DNA from: CAZADA01 sp964526675
GTDB lineage: Bacteria > Pseudomonadota > Alphaproteobacteria > Caulobacterales > Maricaulaceae
Reading direction: 5' to 3'
DNA: 64,000 bases
NCBI GenBank assembly: GCA_964526675.1
Contig: CAZGLY010000015.1
Location: forward strand, 1-64,000
The translations under genes and the position numbers were made by a program. The notes under the pieces are model-generated. The model was not told the origin of the DNA. It saw only the letters and a list, made by a program, of their open reading frames with translations, and did no database searches. Positions 27,283 through 35,040 of this stretch are shown here, in pieces (position 1 is the stretch's first letter; the number at the start of each line of letters is the position of its first letter).

Positions 27283-28698
27283 TCACGCTTCTACGGTTGT
27301 GGCCAACGATCCCGCCTCTACGACGCAGCCCGCCACGGCGCTGGCGGCGGCGGTGGCGGGACTGGCCAGCATGGTGCGCGCGCCCGGGCCCTGGCGGCCT
27401 TCGAAATTGCGGTTGGAGGTGGACACCACCCGCTGGCCCGGCTTGGCGATGTCGCCGTTCATGCCCAGACACATGGAGCAGCCGGGCTCGCGCCACTCCG
27501 CGCCGGCGTCGGTGAAGACGGTGTTGAGGCCCTCGGCCTCGGCTTGGCGCTTCACGGCTTCGGAGCCTGGAACGACGAGCATGCGCACGCCGTCCGCTAC
27601 TGTCCGTCCTCGGAGAACATCAGCCGCCGCTTGGAGGTCCGACAGGCGGCCATTGGTGCAGCTGCCGACAAACACGAGGTCAATGGGCGTGCCGTGGAGG
27701 GCTGCTCCGGCGTCGAGGCCCATATAGCGCAGCGCTTTTTGATCGTCCGTGTTGGGAGCGTCTGGCGTTGCGCCGGCGATGGGCGCGCCCTGGCCGGGAT
27801 TGACGCCCCAGCTGATCATCGGCCGCACGGCGCCAGCGTCGATGACGACCTCCTTGTCGAACACCGCCCCCTCATCGGTGGCCAGCGCCAGCCAGCGTTC
27901 GGCCGCGGCGTCGAAGTCCGCGTCGCGCGGCGCATGGGGCCGGCCGCGCAGCCAGTCGAGGGTCACGCCGTCGGGCGCGATCACGCCGGCGCGGGCGCCG
28001 GCCTCGATCGACATGTTGCACACGGTCATACGCCCCTCCATCGAGAGAGCCTCAATGGCGGGGCCGCGATACTCGATGACATGGCCGGTCCCGCCGCCCA
28101 CGCCGATCTCCGCGATGATGGCGAGGATCAGGTCCTTCGCGGTGACGCCCTCGGCCAACGCCCCGTCAACGGTGACGGCCATGGTCTTCGGCTTGCGTTG
28201 GAGCAGGCATTGGCTGGCGAGCACATGGCCCACCTCCGTGGTGCCGATGCCGAAGGCGAGCGCGCCGAACGCGCCGTGGGTGGCGGTGTGGCTGTCGCCG
28301 CAGACGATCGTCATGCCGGGCTGGGTGAGGCCCAGTTCCGGGCCCATGACATGGACGACGCCGCGGTGGTCGGACCCCCAGCCATGGAGCGTGATCCCGT
28401 GTTTCGCGCAATTGGCTTCGAGCGCTTCGACTTGCGTTTTGTTCTCAGGCCGGGCGTAAGGCCGCGCGCCATCCGGGCCCGGCGGCAAGGTGGGCGTGGA
28501 GTGGTCGCAGGTGGCCACGGTCCGATCTGGCCGCCGCACGCTGAGGCCGCGTCGATCGAGCTCGGCGAAGGCTTGCGGGCTCGTCACTTCGTGAATCAAG
28601 TGGAGATCGATGTAGAGCAGCGCCGGGGCGTCGGCTGTTTCCGGCGTCGCCACATGGGCGTCCCACACGTTGTCGAACAAGGTCCTTGGGGTGTTCAT
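27283..28698 (-). CDS. leuC: 3-isopropylmalate dehydratase large subunit
   Basis: A 471-residue aconitase-family subunit carrying the [4Fe-4S] cluster. Cluster cysteines are seen in FVGSCTNGRLSDL and in CSMCLGMN; CGDSHTATHGAFGALAFGIG is the substrate-binding block. TLFDNVWDAHVA at the N-terminus is standard for LeuC. Its ATG overlaps the stop of the preceding lipoprotein gene by four bases, so the two are translationally coupled. Confidence 0.98.
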   Translation of the reverse strand: MNTPRTLFDNVWDAHVATPETADAPALLYIDLHLIHEVTSPQAFAELDRRGLSVRRPDRTVATCDHSTPTLPPGPDGARPYARPENKTQVEALEANCAKHGITLHGWGSDHRGVVHVMGPELGLTQPGMTIVCGDSHTATHGAFGALAFGIGTTEVGHVLASQCLLQRKPKTMAVTVDGALAEGVTAKDLILAIIAEIGVGGGTGHVIEYRGPAIEALSMEGRMTVCNMSIEAGARAGVIAPDGVTLDWLRGRPHAPRDADFDAAAERWLALATDEGAVFDKEVVIDAGAVRPMISWGVNPGQGAPIAGATPDAPNTDDQKALRYMGLDAGAALHGTPIDLVFVGSCTNGRLSDLQAAADVLRGRTVADGVRMLVVPGSEAVKRQAEAEGLNTVFTDAGAEWREPGCSMCLGMNGDIAKPGQRVVSTSNRNFEGRQGPGARTMLASPATAAASAVAGCVVEAGSLATTVEA

Positions 28699-29249
28699 GA
28701 CGTCATTGCCTTGTGCCCGTAGATCAAAGACGTGAGCGCTTGGTCCAAAGTCGCGGGGACGTCGGCCAAAGAGCGCACGGCGAAAGGACCGCCAGTCTTC
28801 CGCACTTGGATCGCGGCGAAGGTCACCGTGCGCGTGTCCGCCCGTCGGGCCGTGAGGCTGACGTCAACATGGGTGTTGCTGGACCACAGGATCGGCGCCG
28901 ACAGGATCAGCTCAGGGCCAAACTCGCGCACAACGATGGTGACCACCGTCTCGACGTCCGTCTGCAGCGCGGGGTCCGGCGTCCCCACGCGCACGACGTC
29001 GCCGCAGCGGAGATCCTTGAACGCGTCCTCGACCACGACTGTCGCCATCGCTTCGCGGTCGGCGGGCGCCTTTTGGTCGGGACGCCAATCGAACCCCACG
29101 GCCACGGCGACGCGGCCCAAATCGACGCCGGGGCGACAGAGAACCGCGGATGTCTCATCGACAGGCGGATCGACGTGCGTGGTTGAGCAGGCGGCGAGGC
29201 CGCACGCGAGCCCGAGGCTCGCGGCCGCGCCAAGCCCCCTATACGGCAT
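28695..29249 (-). CDS. Unknown lipoprotein embedded in the leucine operon
   Basis: A 184-residue protein with a signal peptide ending LAAC (Cys21) and a mature domain of mixed alpha/beta pattern (VDLGRVAVAVGFDWRPDQ, TVVTIVVREFGPELILSAP, TRTVTFAAIQV). No family is recognised. The ATG at 29249 follows TGAGG. It overlaps the end of ilvE by 11 bases and the start of leuC by four, so it is a fixed part of the operon. A secreted lipoprotein among cytoplasmic biosynthetic enzymes is unexpected. Confidence 0.75.
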   Translation of the reverse strand: MPYRGLGAAASLGLACGLAACSTTHVDPPVDETSAVLCRPGVDLGRVAVAVGFDWRPDQKAPADREAMATVVVEDAFKDLRCGDVVRVGTPDPALQTDVETVVTIVVREFGPELILSAPILWSSNTHVDVSLTARRADTRTVTFAAIQVRKTGGPFAVRSLADVPATLDQALTSLIYGHKAMTS

Positions 29250-30213
29250 GGGGAACCTCAGAGGCCTGCGCGGCGCCGGCGGCGGCGATCGGATGCAGCC
29301 ACGCGCGCGTGTCGGGCGTGGTTCCGTCAAAGAGGCCGAAGAACGCCTGCTGCAAGCTCTTCGTGATGGGGCCGGGCGCGCCGTCGCGCTCCGCCGGGCC
29401 GACGATCAGCCGGTCGACGCTGCGCACGGGGGTGATCTCCGCCGCGGTGCCGGTGAGGAAAATCTCATCCGCCAGATAGAGCATTTCGCGGGGCATGGAT
29501 TGCTCCACCACGTCGATCCCGGCGTCTCGCGCGAGCGTCATGATGGTGTCGCGCGTGATGCCGAAGAGGATGGAGTCCCCCGCTGGCGTGGTGAGGAGCC
29601 GGCCGTCCTTGACGATGAAGAGGTTTTCCCCCGCGCCCTCGCTGAGGCGGCCGTCCGCGCCGAGCGCCACGCCCTCAGCGAAGCCGTTGGCGCGCGCCTC
29701 CCGCCCGATCAGAACGCCGGAGAGGTAGTTGCCCGCCGCCTTCGCGGCCGCCGGCGTGGTGGAGGGCGCTGGCCGCCGCCAGGAGGAGACGCACACGTCC
29801 ACGCCGCGCGCGACCGCTTCGGCCCCAAGATACCCGCCCAGCGGGAAGGCGGCGATCATCACCGCGATCGGCGCGTCGTCCGCAAAGGTGACCTGCATGG
29901 TCTCCTCCGCCACATACGCGAGCGGGCGGACATAGGCGCTGGAGAGTCCGTTGGCGCTCACGAGCGTGCGCGTGGCGGCGCACAGCGCCTCGACGCTGTA
30001 GGCATGTCGGATGCCGTAGATCTGGCCCGACGCGATGAGGCGACGGAAATGGTCCTCAAGGCGAAAGCCGGCGGGGCCTCGGTGCGTGTCATAGACGCGA
30101 ACGCCTTCAAACACGCCGGTGCCGTAGTGGAGCGCGTGCGTCATGACGTGGCAGGTCGCGTCCGCCCAGGGGATCAGCTCGCCGTTCTTCCAGATGTAGT
30201 CAGGGTTGGTCAT
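29239..30213 (-). CDS. ilvE: Branched-chain amino acid aminotransferase (class IV)
   Basis: A 324-residue fold-type IV PLP enzyme that performs the last step of Ile, Leu and Val synthesis. Blocks include HALHYGTGVFEGVRVYDT, AAKAAGNYLSGVLIGREA (PLP-binding Lys), GRLSEGAGENLFIVKDG and FGITRDTIMTLARDAG. It overlaps the downstream lipoprotein gene. Upstream, 135 bases separate it from leuA; an open frame of 44 codons fills this space and ends in an ATGA overlap with the ilvE start. Confidence 0.95.
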   Translation of the reverse strand: MTNPDYIWKNGELIPWADATCHVMTHALHYGTGVFEGVRVYDTHRGPAGFRLEDHFRRLIASGQIYGIRHAYSVEALCAATRTLVSANGLSSAYVRPLAYVAEETMQVTFADDAPIAVMIAAFPLGGYLGAEAVARGVDVCVSSWRRPAPSTTPAAAKAAGNYLSGVLIGREARANGFAEGVALGADGRLSEGAGENLFIVKDGRLLTTPAGDSILFGITRDTIMTLARDAGIDVVEQSMPREMLYLADEIFLTGTAAEITPVRSVDRLIVGPAERDGAPGPITKSLQQAFFGLFDGTTPDTRAWLHPIAAAGAAQASEVPHAV

Positions 30214-30344
30214 GGGTTCGTCTTTGTACGGTGAGTGAGCGTTCCGGCGATCCGGGCCCTTGCGTCCGCGGCCGCACGCCAGCGCAGCCTCTGGACGCGA
30301 GGGCTTGGTACGCTCACCGCAAAGCTCCGCACACCCACGGTCAT
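30210..30344 (-). CDS. Possible 44-residue coupling ORF between leuA and ilvE
   Basis: The frame starts four bases after the leuA stop (GAGTGAGGGCATG, so a GAGGG element lies just before it) and ends at a TGA overlapping the ilvE ATG. The predicted peptide is very Arg-rich (SPRVQRLRWRAAADARARI) with no known domain. The tight junctions at both ends suggest ribosomes may read through it to keep leuA and ilvE coupled. Chance cannot be excluded in such GC-rich DNA. Confidence 0.35.
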   Translation of the reverse strand: MTVGVRSFAVSVPSPRVQRLRWRAAADARARIAGTLTHRTKTNP

Positions 30345-30348
30345 GCCC

Positions 30349-31935
30349 TCACTCCGCCGCCGTCGCCGAGGCGTCGGTCGACGCCGCCAAACGCGCGCGC
30401 TGGCGCAGGACCCGATTGACCACATCGAGATAGGCCGCGGCGCCCGCCGCCACGATGTCGGTGTCGACGCCGCGGCCGTGATAACGCCGCCCGTCGTGCA
30501 GGACGTGGACGTCCGCCTCGCCGAGGGCGTCTTCGCCCGCGGAGACGGAGCGGACTTGGAAGTCCTCAAGCTCAAGCTCCACGCCGGTGATGCGTCCGAT
30601 CGCCTGGAAGATCGCGTCGATGGGGCCGTCGCCGTCGCCAGCTTCGCGGAAGCGCTCGCCCTGGGCGTTCTCCAGCTCGATCGAGCCATAGGGTTTGGCG
30701 TCCGCGCCATAGCCCGTGCCGGTGTGGAGGCCGCGAATGGTCCAGCCGTCGGCCGCCCCGGCGGCGGTCTCACCCAGGATCAACGCCTCCAGATCGCTGT
30801 CGAAGACTTCCTTCTTGCGATCCGCGAGCTCCTTAAACGCAACGAACACGGACTGAAGCTGGTTCTCGCCCAGCTCATAACCCAAGCGGCGGGCCCGCTC
30901 GCCCAGCGCCGCGCGGCCGGAGTGCTTGCCGAGCACGAGATTGTCGCGGGAGACGCCGACATCCTCAGCCCGCATGATTTCATAGGTCTCGCGGTTCTTC
31001 AGCACGCCATGCTGGTGAATGCCGCTTTCGTGGGCGAAGGCGTTGCGCCCCACGATGGCTTTGTTGCGCGGCGTGGGCTGGCCGGTGAGCGTCGCGAGCA
31101 ACCGGCTGGCGGGGTAGAGCTTGGTGGTGTCGACGCCTGTGTCCGCGCGATACGTGTCGGCACGGACTTTCAGAGCCATGACGATTTCTTCCAGCGCCGC
31201 GTTGCCCGCACGCTCGCCAATGCCGTTGAGGGCGCATTCCACCTGGCCGGCGCCGCCGGCGATCGCCGCCAGCGAGTTGGCGACCGCCATGCCCAAATCG
31301 TCGTGGCAGTGGGCGGAGAGCGTGACGTGCTCCGGCGCCAGCGTCCGCAGGCGCGCGAAAAGCGCGGTGAGCTCTGTCGGCGTGGCGTAGCCGACGGTGT
31401 CTGGGACGTTGATCGTCGTCGCGCCGGCGTCCACCGCGGCCATGATGATCCGGTCCAGGAAATCCGGCTCCGTGCGCAACGCGTCCTCGGGACTGAACTC
31501 CACCTCGTCGGCCAGCTCACGGGCGAGACTGACGCACGCGACCGCTCGCTCGACCACCTGGTCTTTGGTCATTTCGAGCTTGTGGTCGCGATGGGTGGGG
31601 CTCGCGCCGATGAAGGTGTGGATCCGCGAGCGTTTCGCCTGGGCGACCGCGCGGCCCGCGGCGCGGATGTCGGCCTCCACACACCGCGCGAGGGAGCAAA
31701 TGGTCGGGCCCTCAATTTCCTCGGCGATGCGCGCGACCGCGTCGAAATCGCCCGGGCTTGCGGCGGCGAAGCCGGCCTCAATGACATCGACGCCGAGGTC
31801 CGCCAGCATGCGCGCCATGCGCAGCTTTTGGCCGCCGGTCATGGTGAAACCGGGCGCCTGTTCGCCATCGCGCAAGGTGGTGTCGAAGATACGGATGCGC
31901 TGGGGCGTCGTCGCGTCGGTGGTGGTTTCAGGCAT
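30349..31935 (-). CDS. leuA: 2-isopropylmalate synthase
   Basis: A 528-residue LeuA, which condenses acetyl-CoA with 2-ketoisovalerate as the first leucine-specific step. FDTTLRDGEQAPGFTMTGG opens the TIM barrel; LSAHCHDDLGMAVANSLAA holds the metal-binding His-x-His region. The C-terminal 130 residues form the leucine-binding regulatory domain, so feedback inhibition is expected. Its start overlaps the ilvM stop by eight bases. Confidence 0.97.
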   Translation of the reverse strand: MPETTTDATTPQRIRIFDTTLRDGEQAPGFTMTGGQKLRMARMLADLGVDVIEAGFAAASPGDFDAVARIAEEIEGPTICSLARCVEADIRAAGRAVAQAKRSRIHTFIGASPTHRDHKLEMTKDQVVERAVACVSLARELADEVEFSPEDALRTEPDFLDRIIMAAVDAGATTINVPDTVGYATPTELTALFARLRTLAPEHVTLSAHCHDDLGMAVANSLAAIAGGAGQVECALNGIGERAGNAALEEIVMALKVRADTYRADTGVDTTKLYPASRLLATLTGQPTPRNKAIVGRNAFAHESGIHQHGVLKNRETYEIMRAEDVGVSRDNLVLGKHSGRAALGERARRLGYELGENQLQSVFVAFKELADRKKEVFDSDLEALILGETAAGAADGWTIRGLHTGTGYGADAKPYGSIELENAQGERFREAGDGDGPIDAIFQAIGRITGVELELEDFQVRSVSAGEDALGEADVHVLHDGRRYHGRGVDTDIVAAGAAAYLDVVNRVLRQRARLAASTDASATAAE

Positions 31936-32275
31936 GGCGGTGGCTCTCCAACGGCGTTGGGGCGGGACCGACGATGGTCACAGCGTCCATGTCGTAAAGG
32001 CGCTCGAGTTGGCTTTTCAGGGTGGTGACGGCCCGGCTGGCGTCGCGCGCGAGGATGTCCACCGTCATGGCGCGCGTTTCCCCCGGCTGCCCTGGGTGCA
32101 GCTCGGCGGCGTGGAGGTACCAGCCACGGCGCACGATCACGCCGAGCGCGCGCACGGCGCACCCCTCCGCCCCGGTCATCGCGAGATGCAGGCGCACCGG
32201 CGTTTCGTGGGCGACGTGGTCGCCGACCGACGGCGTGAGCGCGATGGCGCCGGGAGCGTCCGTACCGGTCATCAT
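31928..32275 (-). CDS. ilvM: Short acetolactate synthase regulatory subunit (ilvM-type ACT protein)
   Basis: A 115-residue protein with a single ACT-like domain (ETPVRLHLAMTGAEGCAVRAL, RAMTVDILARDASRAVTTLKSQLERLYDMDAVTIV). It directly follows the large subunit with an ATGA overlap, so it is the matching small subunit. Its length is that of enteric IlvM; the usual alphaproteobacterial IlvN/IlvH is about 160-185 residues with an extra C-terminal domain. The sequence is divergent, so valine sensitivity cannot be predicted. Confidence 0.82.
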   Translation of the reverse strand: MMTGTDAPGAIALTPSVGDHVAHETPVRLHLAMTGAEGCAVRALGVIVRRGWYLHAAELHPGQPGETRAMTVDILARDASRAVTTLKSQLERLYDMDAVTIVGPAPTPLESHRHA

Positions 32276-33966
32276 TCGTCCTCCATCATGTCGGCGTTGG
32301 AGGCGCCCGGCGGCACGAGCGGCCAGACGTTTTCCGCCGCGTCGATCCGCACGTGCATCAGGATGGGCCCCGTCGCGGCAAGGAGGCGATCGATCCCGGC
32401 GTCGACCTCCGCGCGCGTTTCCACACGGAACGCTTCAAGACCGAAGGCTTCCGCCACGCGCACAAAGTCTGGGTTGTCTGAGAGATCCACCGCCGACCGG
32501 TTGCCGTCGAAGAAGAGGTCCTGCCACTGGCGCACCATGCCGAGCATGGAGTTGTCCAGGAGACAGATCTTCACGGGCAGGTTGTACCGCTTCAGCGTCG
32601 CGAACTCTTGGATGTTCATCATGATGGAGCCGTCGCCCGTGACGGTGATCACCGTGGCGTCGGGCCGCGCGAATTGGGCGCCGATCCCCGCGGGCAGGCC
32701 GAAGCCCATGGTGCCGAGGCCGCCGGACGTCAGATGCGCCTCCGGCCTCAAGAAGCGGCAATGCTGGGCGACCCACATTTGGTGCTGGCCGACATCGCAG
32801 GTGATGACGAGGTCTTCGCCGACACGCTCGCTCATATCCTTCAGAAGTTTAGGGGCGTAGACGCTGTCGCCGGGCGCGTCGTAGCGCCAGGCGTGTTCGG
32901 CTTTCAGCGCCGCGACCTCTGCTCGCCACGGCTCGATCGCCAGCGGGCCGGGGTCGAGCGCGTAGAGATTCGCCGCGAGGCCGCCGGTGAGGCCGACATC
33001 CGCGCGCCGCAGCTTGGAGATTTCCGCCGCGTCCGCGTCCATGTGGATCACGCGGGCGTTGGGCGCGAACGTGTCCAGCTTGCCCGTGGCGCGGTCGTCA
33101 AAGCGCGCGCCGACATTGATCAAGAGGTCGCACGCTTGCACGGCCAGATTGGCCGCTTTCGCCCCGTGCATGCCCAGCATGCCGAGGAAGTTCGCATCGT
33201 CCGTGGGGATCGCGCCGAGGGCTTTGAGCGTCGCCACCGCCGGGATCCCCGTGCGTCCGGCGAAGGCGCGCAACGGGCGGACCGCGTCAGCCATCTGCAC
33301 GCCGCCGCCCACATAAAGCAGAGGTTTCGCCGCCGCGCGGATCAACGCCTCCGCCTCCGCCATGGCGGAGGAGGCGCCGGCGCGTTTCGGCTTCGGCGCG
33401 GGACCTGGGATGGCGGGATATGGGAGTTTGGCGGCGGTCACGTCCTTCGGCAGGTCGACCAGAACGGGACCGGGGCGGCCCTCCGCGGCGATGCGGAACG
33501 CCTCCGCGATGATGGCGGGGATTTCCGCTGGATCGCGCGCGATGAAGCTGTGCTTCACCACCGGCAAGGTCATGCCGAACATGTCCACTTCCTGGAACGC
33601 GTCCGTGCCGATGAGCCCGGTCGGCACTTGACCGGTCAGGGCCACCACCGGAGCGGAGTCGAGGAAGGCGTCCGCCAGGCCGGTGATGAGGTTTGTCGCG
33701 CCGGGCCCGGAGGTCGCCAAGCACACGCCGACGCGACCGCTCGCGCGGGCGTATCCTTCCGCCGCCAAGGCCGCGCCTTGTTCGTGCCGCGTGAGAATGT
33801 GGGTGAGCGTGGAGTTCGTCAGCGCGTCATAGACCGGCATGATCGCGCCGCCGGGATAGCCGAAAATCTCCGTCACGCCCTGGGCTTCGAGGCTGCGCAC
33901 CACGAGCTGCGCGCCCGTGGCGGTCGCCGGTTCAAGGTCCATCTGTCGCAGGGCGGGGGCGGTCAT
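32272..33966 (-). CDS. ilvB: Acetolactate synthase large subunit
   Basis: A 564-residue ThDP enzyme (acetohydroxyacid synthase) making 2-acetolactate or 2-aceto-2-hydroxybutyrate. The N-terminal ThDP glutamate is in EIFGYPGGAIMPVYDAL; the FAD-binding middle domain follows; the ThDP/Mg motif is GDGSIMMNIQEFATLKRYNL with later LLDNSMLGMVRQWQ. Because its partner is of the short IlvM type, the gene could equally be named ilvG. It is followed after an overlap by ilvM and preceded by ilvC across 54 bases. Confidence 0.96.
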   Translation of the reverse strand: MTAPALRQMDLEPATATGAQLVVRSLEAQGVTEIFGYPGGAIMPVYDALTNSTLTHILTRHEQGAALAAEGYARASGRVGVCLATSGPGATNLITGLADAFLDSAPVVALTGQVPTGLIGTDAFQEVDMFGMTLPVVKHSFIARDPAEIPAIIAEAFRIAAEGRPGPVLVDLPKDVTAAKLPYPAIPGPAPKPKRAGASSAMAEAEALIRAAAKPLLYVGGGVQMADAVRPLRAFAGRTGIPAVATLKALGAIPTDDANFLGMLGMHGAKAANLAVQACDLLINVGARFDDRATGKLDTFAPNARVIHMDADAAEISKLRRADVGLTGGLAANLYALDPGPLAIEPWRAEVAALKAEHAWRYDAPGDSVYAPKLLKDMSERVGEDLVITCDVGQHQMWVAQHCRFLRPEAHLTSGGLGTMGFGLPAGIGAQFARPDATVITVTGDGSIMMNIQEFATLKRYNLPVKICLLDNSMLGMVRQWQDLFFDGNRSAVDLSDNPDFVRVAEAFGLEAFRVETRAEVDAGIDRLLAATGPILMHVRIDAAENVWPLVPPGASNADMMEDE

Positions 33967-34020
33967 GGTTGCGCTCCAGTGGTGTTCCGGGGCGCGCGCC
34001 GATCGCGGCGGCGCGCGCCG

Positions 34021-35040
34021 TTAGGCATTGGTCTTTTCGCTTTCCAGCCAGGGCATTTTCGCGCGCAGTTCCTTGCCCACGGTTTCGATTTGATGCTCGA
34101 CGTCGGCGCGCCAGGCTTTCTTGTAGCGGGGCAGGCCGGCTTGGTTTTCGAGGATCCAGTCGCGCGCGAAGGTGCCGTCTTGGATGTCCGCCAAGACTTC
34201 GCGCATGCGCTGGCGGGTTTCGTCGTTGATCACGCGGGGGCCGGAGACGAAGTCGCCGTATTTGGCGGTCTCCGAAATGAAGTCGTGCATCTTCGCCAGC
34301 CCGCCCTCATGGAGCAGGTCGACGATCAACTTCACCTCGTGCAGGCACTCGAAATAGGCGACTTCCGGCTGGTAGCCCGCCTCGACCAGGGTCTCAAAGC
34401 CGTGGCGGATGAGTTCGGAGAGCCCGCCGCAGAGCACCGCTTGCTCGCCGAACAAATCCGTTTCCGTCTCTTCTTTGAACGTGGTGTCGATCACCCCGCC
34501 GCGCAGCCCGCCGAGCCCCGCCGCATAGGCGAGCGCCTTCGCGCCGGCTTGGCCGGAATAGTCTTGATGGACCGCGCGCAGGCACGGCACGCCACGGCCT
34601 TCTTGGTACTGACGGCGCACCAGATCGCCCGGGCCCTTGGGCGCGATCAGCAGAATGTCGATGAAGGTCGGGGCGTCGATGCGGTCGTAATGCACCGAAA
34701 ATCCGTGGGCGAACAGAATGGCGTCCCCGGCCTCGAGGTTGGCGCGCACGCTGTCCTCAAACACCGCCGGCTGGGCCATGTCCGGGGTCAAGAGCGCAAT
34801 GAGGCCGGCCTTAGCCGCCGCGTCCCCCGGCGCCATCGGTTGGAAGCCGTCGGCGACGGCTTTGTCCCAGCTCGCGCCGCCCTCGCGGCCGCCGACAAGG
34901 ACCTCCAGGCCCGAGTCGCGCAGATTGAGCGCGTGGGCGCGGCCTTGGCTGCCATAGCCGATGATGGCGACAGGCTTGTCCGCCAGCGCGGCGACGTCGG
35001 AGGCGGGGATCGGGGCGGCTTGGGCGCCGTTGGCGGTCAT
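34021..35040 (-). CDS. ilvC: Ketol-acid reductoisomerase (class I)
   Basis: A 339-residue NADPH enzyme converting acetolactate to dihydroxyisovalerate. The Rossmann loop IIGYGSQGRAHALNLRDSG is near residues 24-42, and the knotted C-terminal domain shows DLFGEQAVLCGGLSELI and EVAYFECLHEVKLIVDLL with the metal-binding acids. The ATG at 35040 has AAAGGA upstream and overlaps the ilvD stop (ATGA). Length fits the short class I form. Confidence 0.98.
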   Translation of the reverse strand: MTANGAQAAPIPASDVAALADKPVAIIGYGSQGRAHALNLRDSGLEVLVGGREGGASWDKAVADGFQPMAPGDAAAKAGLIALLTPDMAQPAVFEDSVRANLEAGDAILFAHGFSVHYDRIDAPTFIDILLIAPKGPGDLVRRQYQEGRGVPCLRAVHQDYSGQAGAKALAYAAGLGGLRGGVIDTTFKEETETDLFGEQAVLCGGLSELIRHGFETLVEAGYQPEVAYFECLHEVKLIVDLLHEGGLAKMHDFISETAKYGDFVSGPRVINDETRQRMREVLADIQDGTFARDWILENQAGLPRYKKAWRADVEHQIETVGKELRAKMPWLESEKTNA

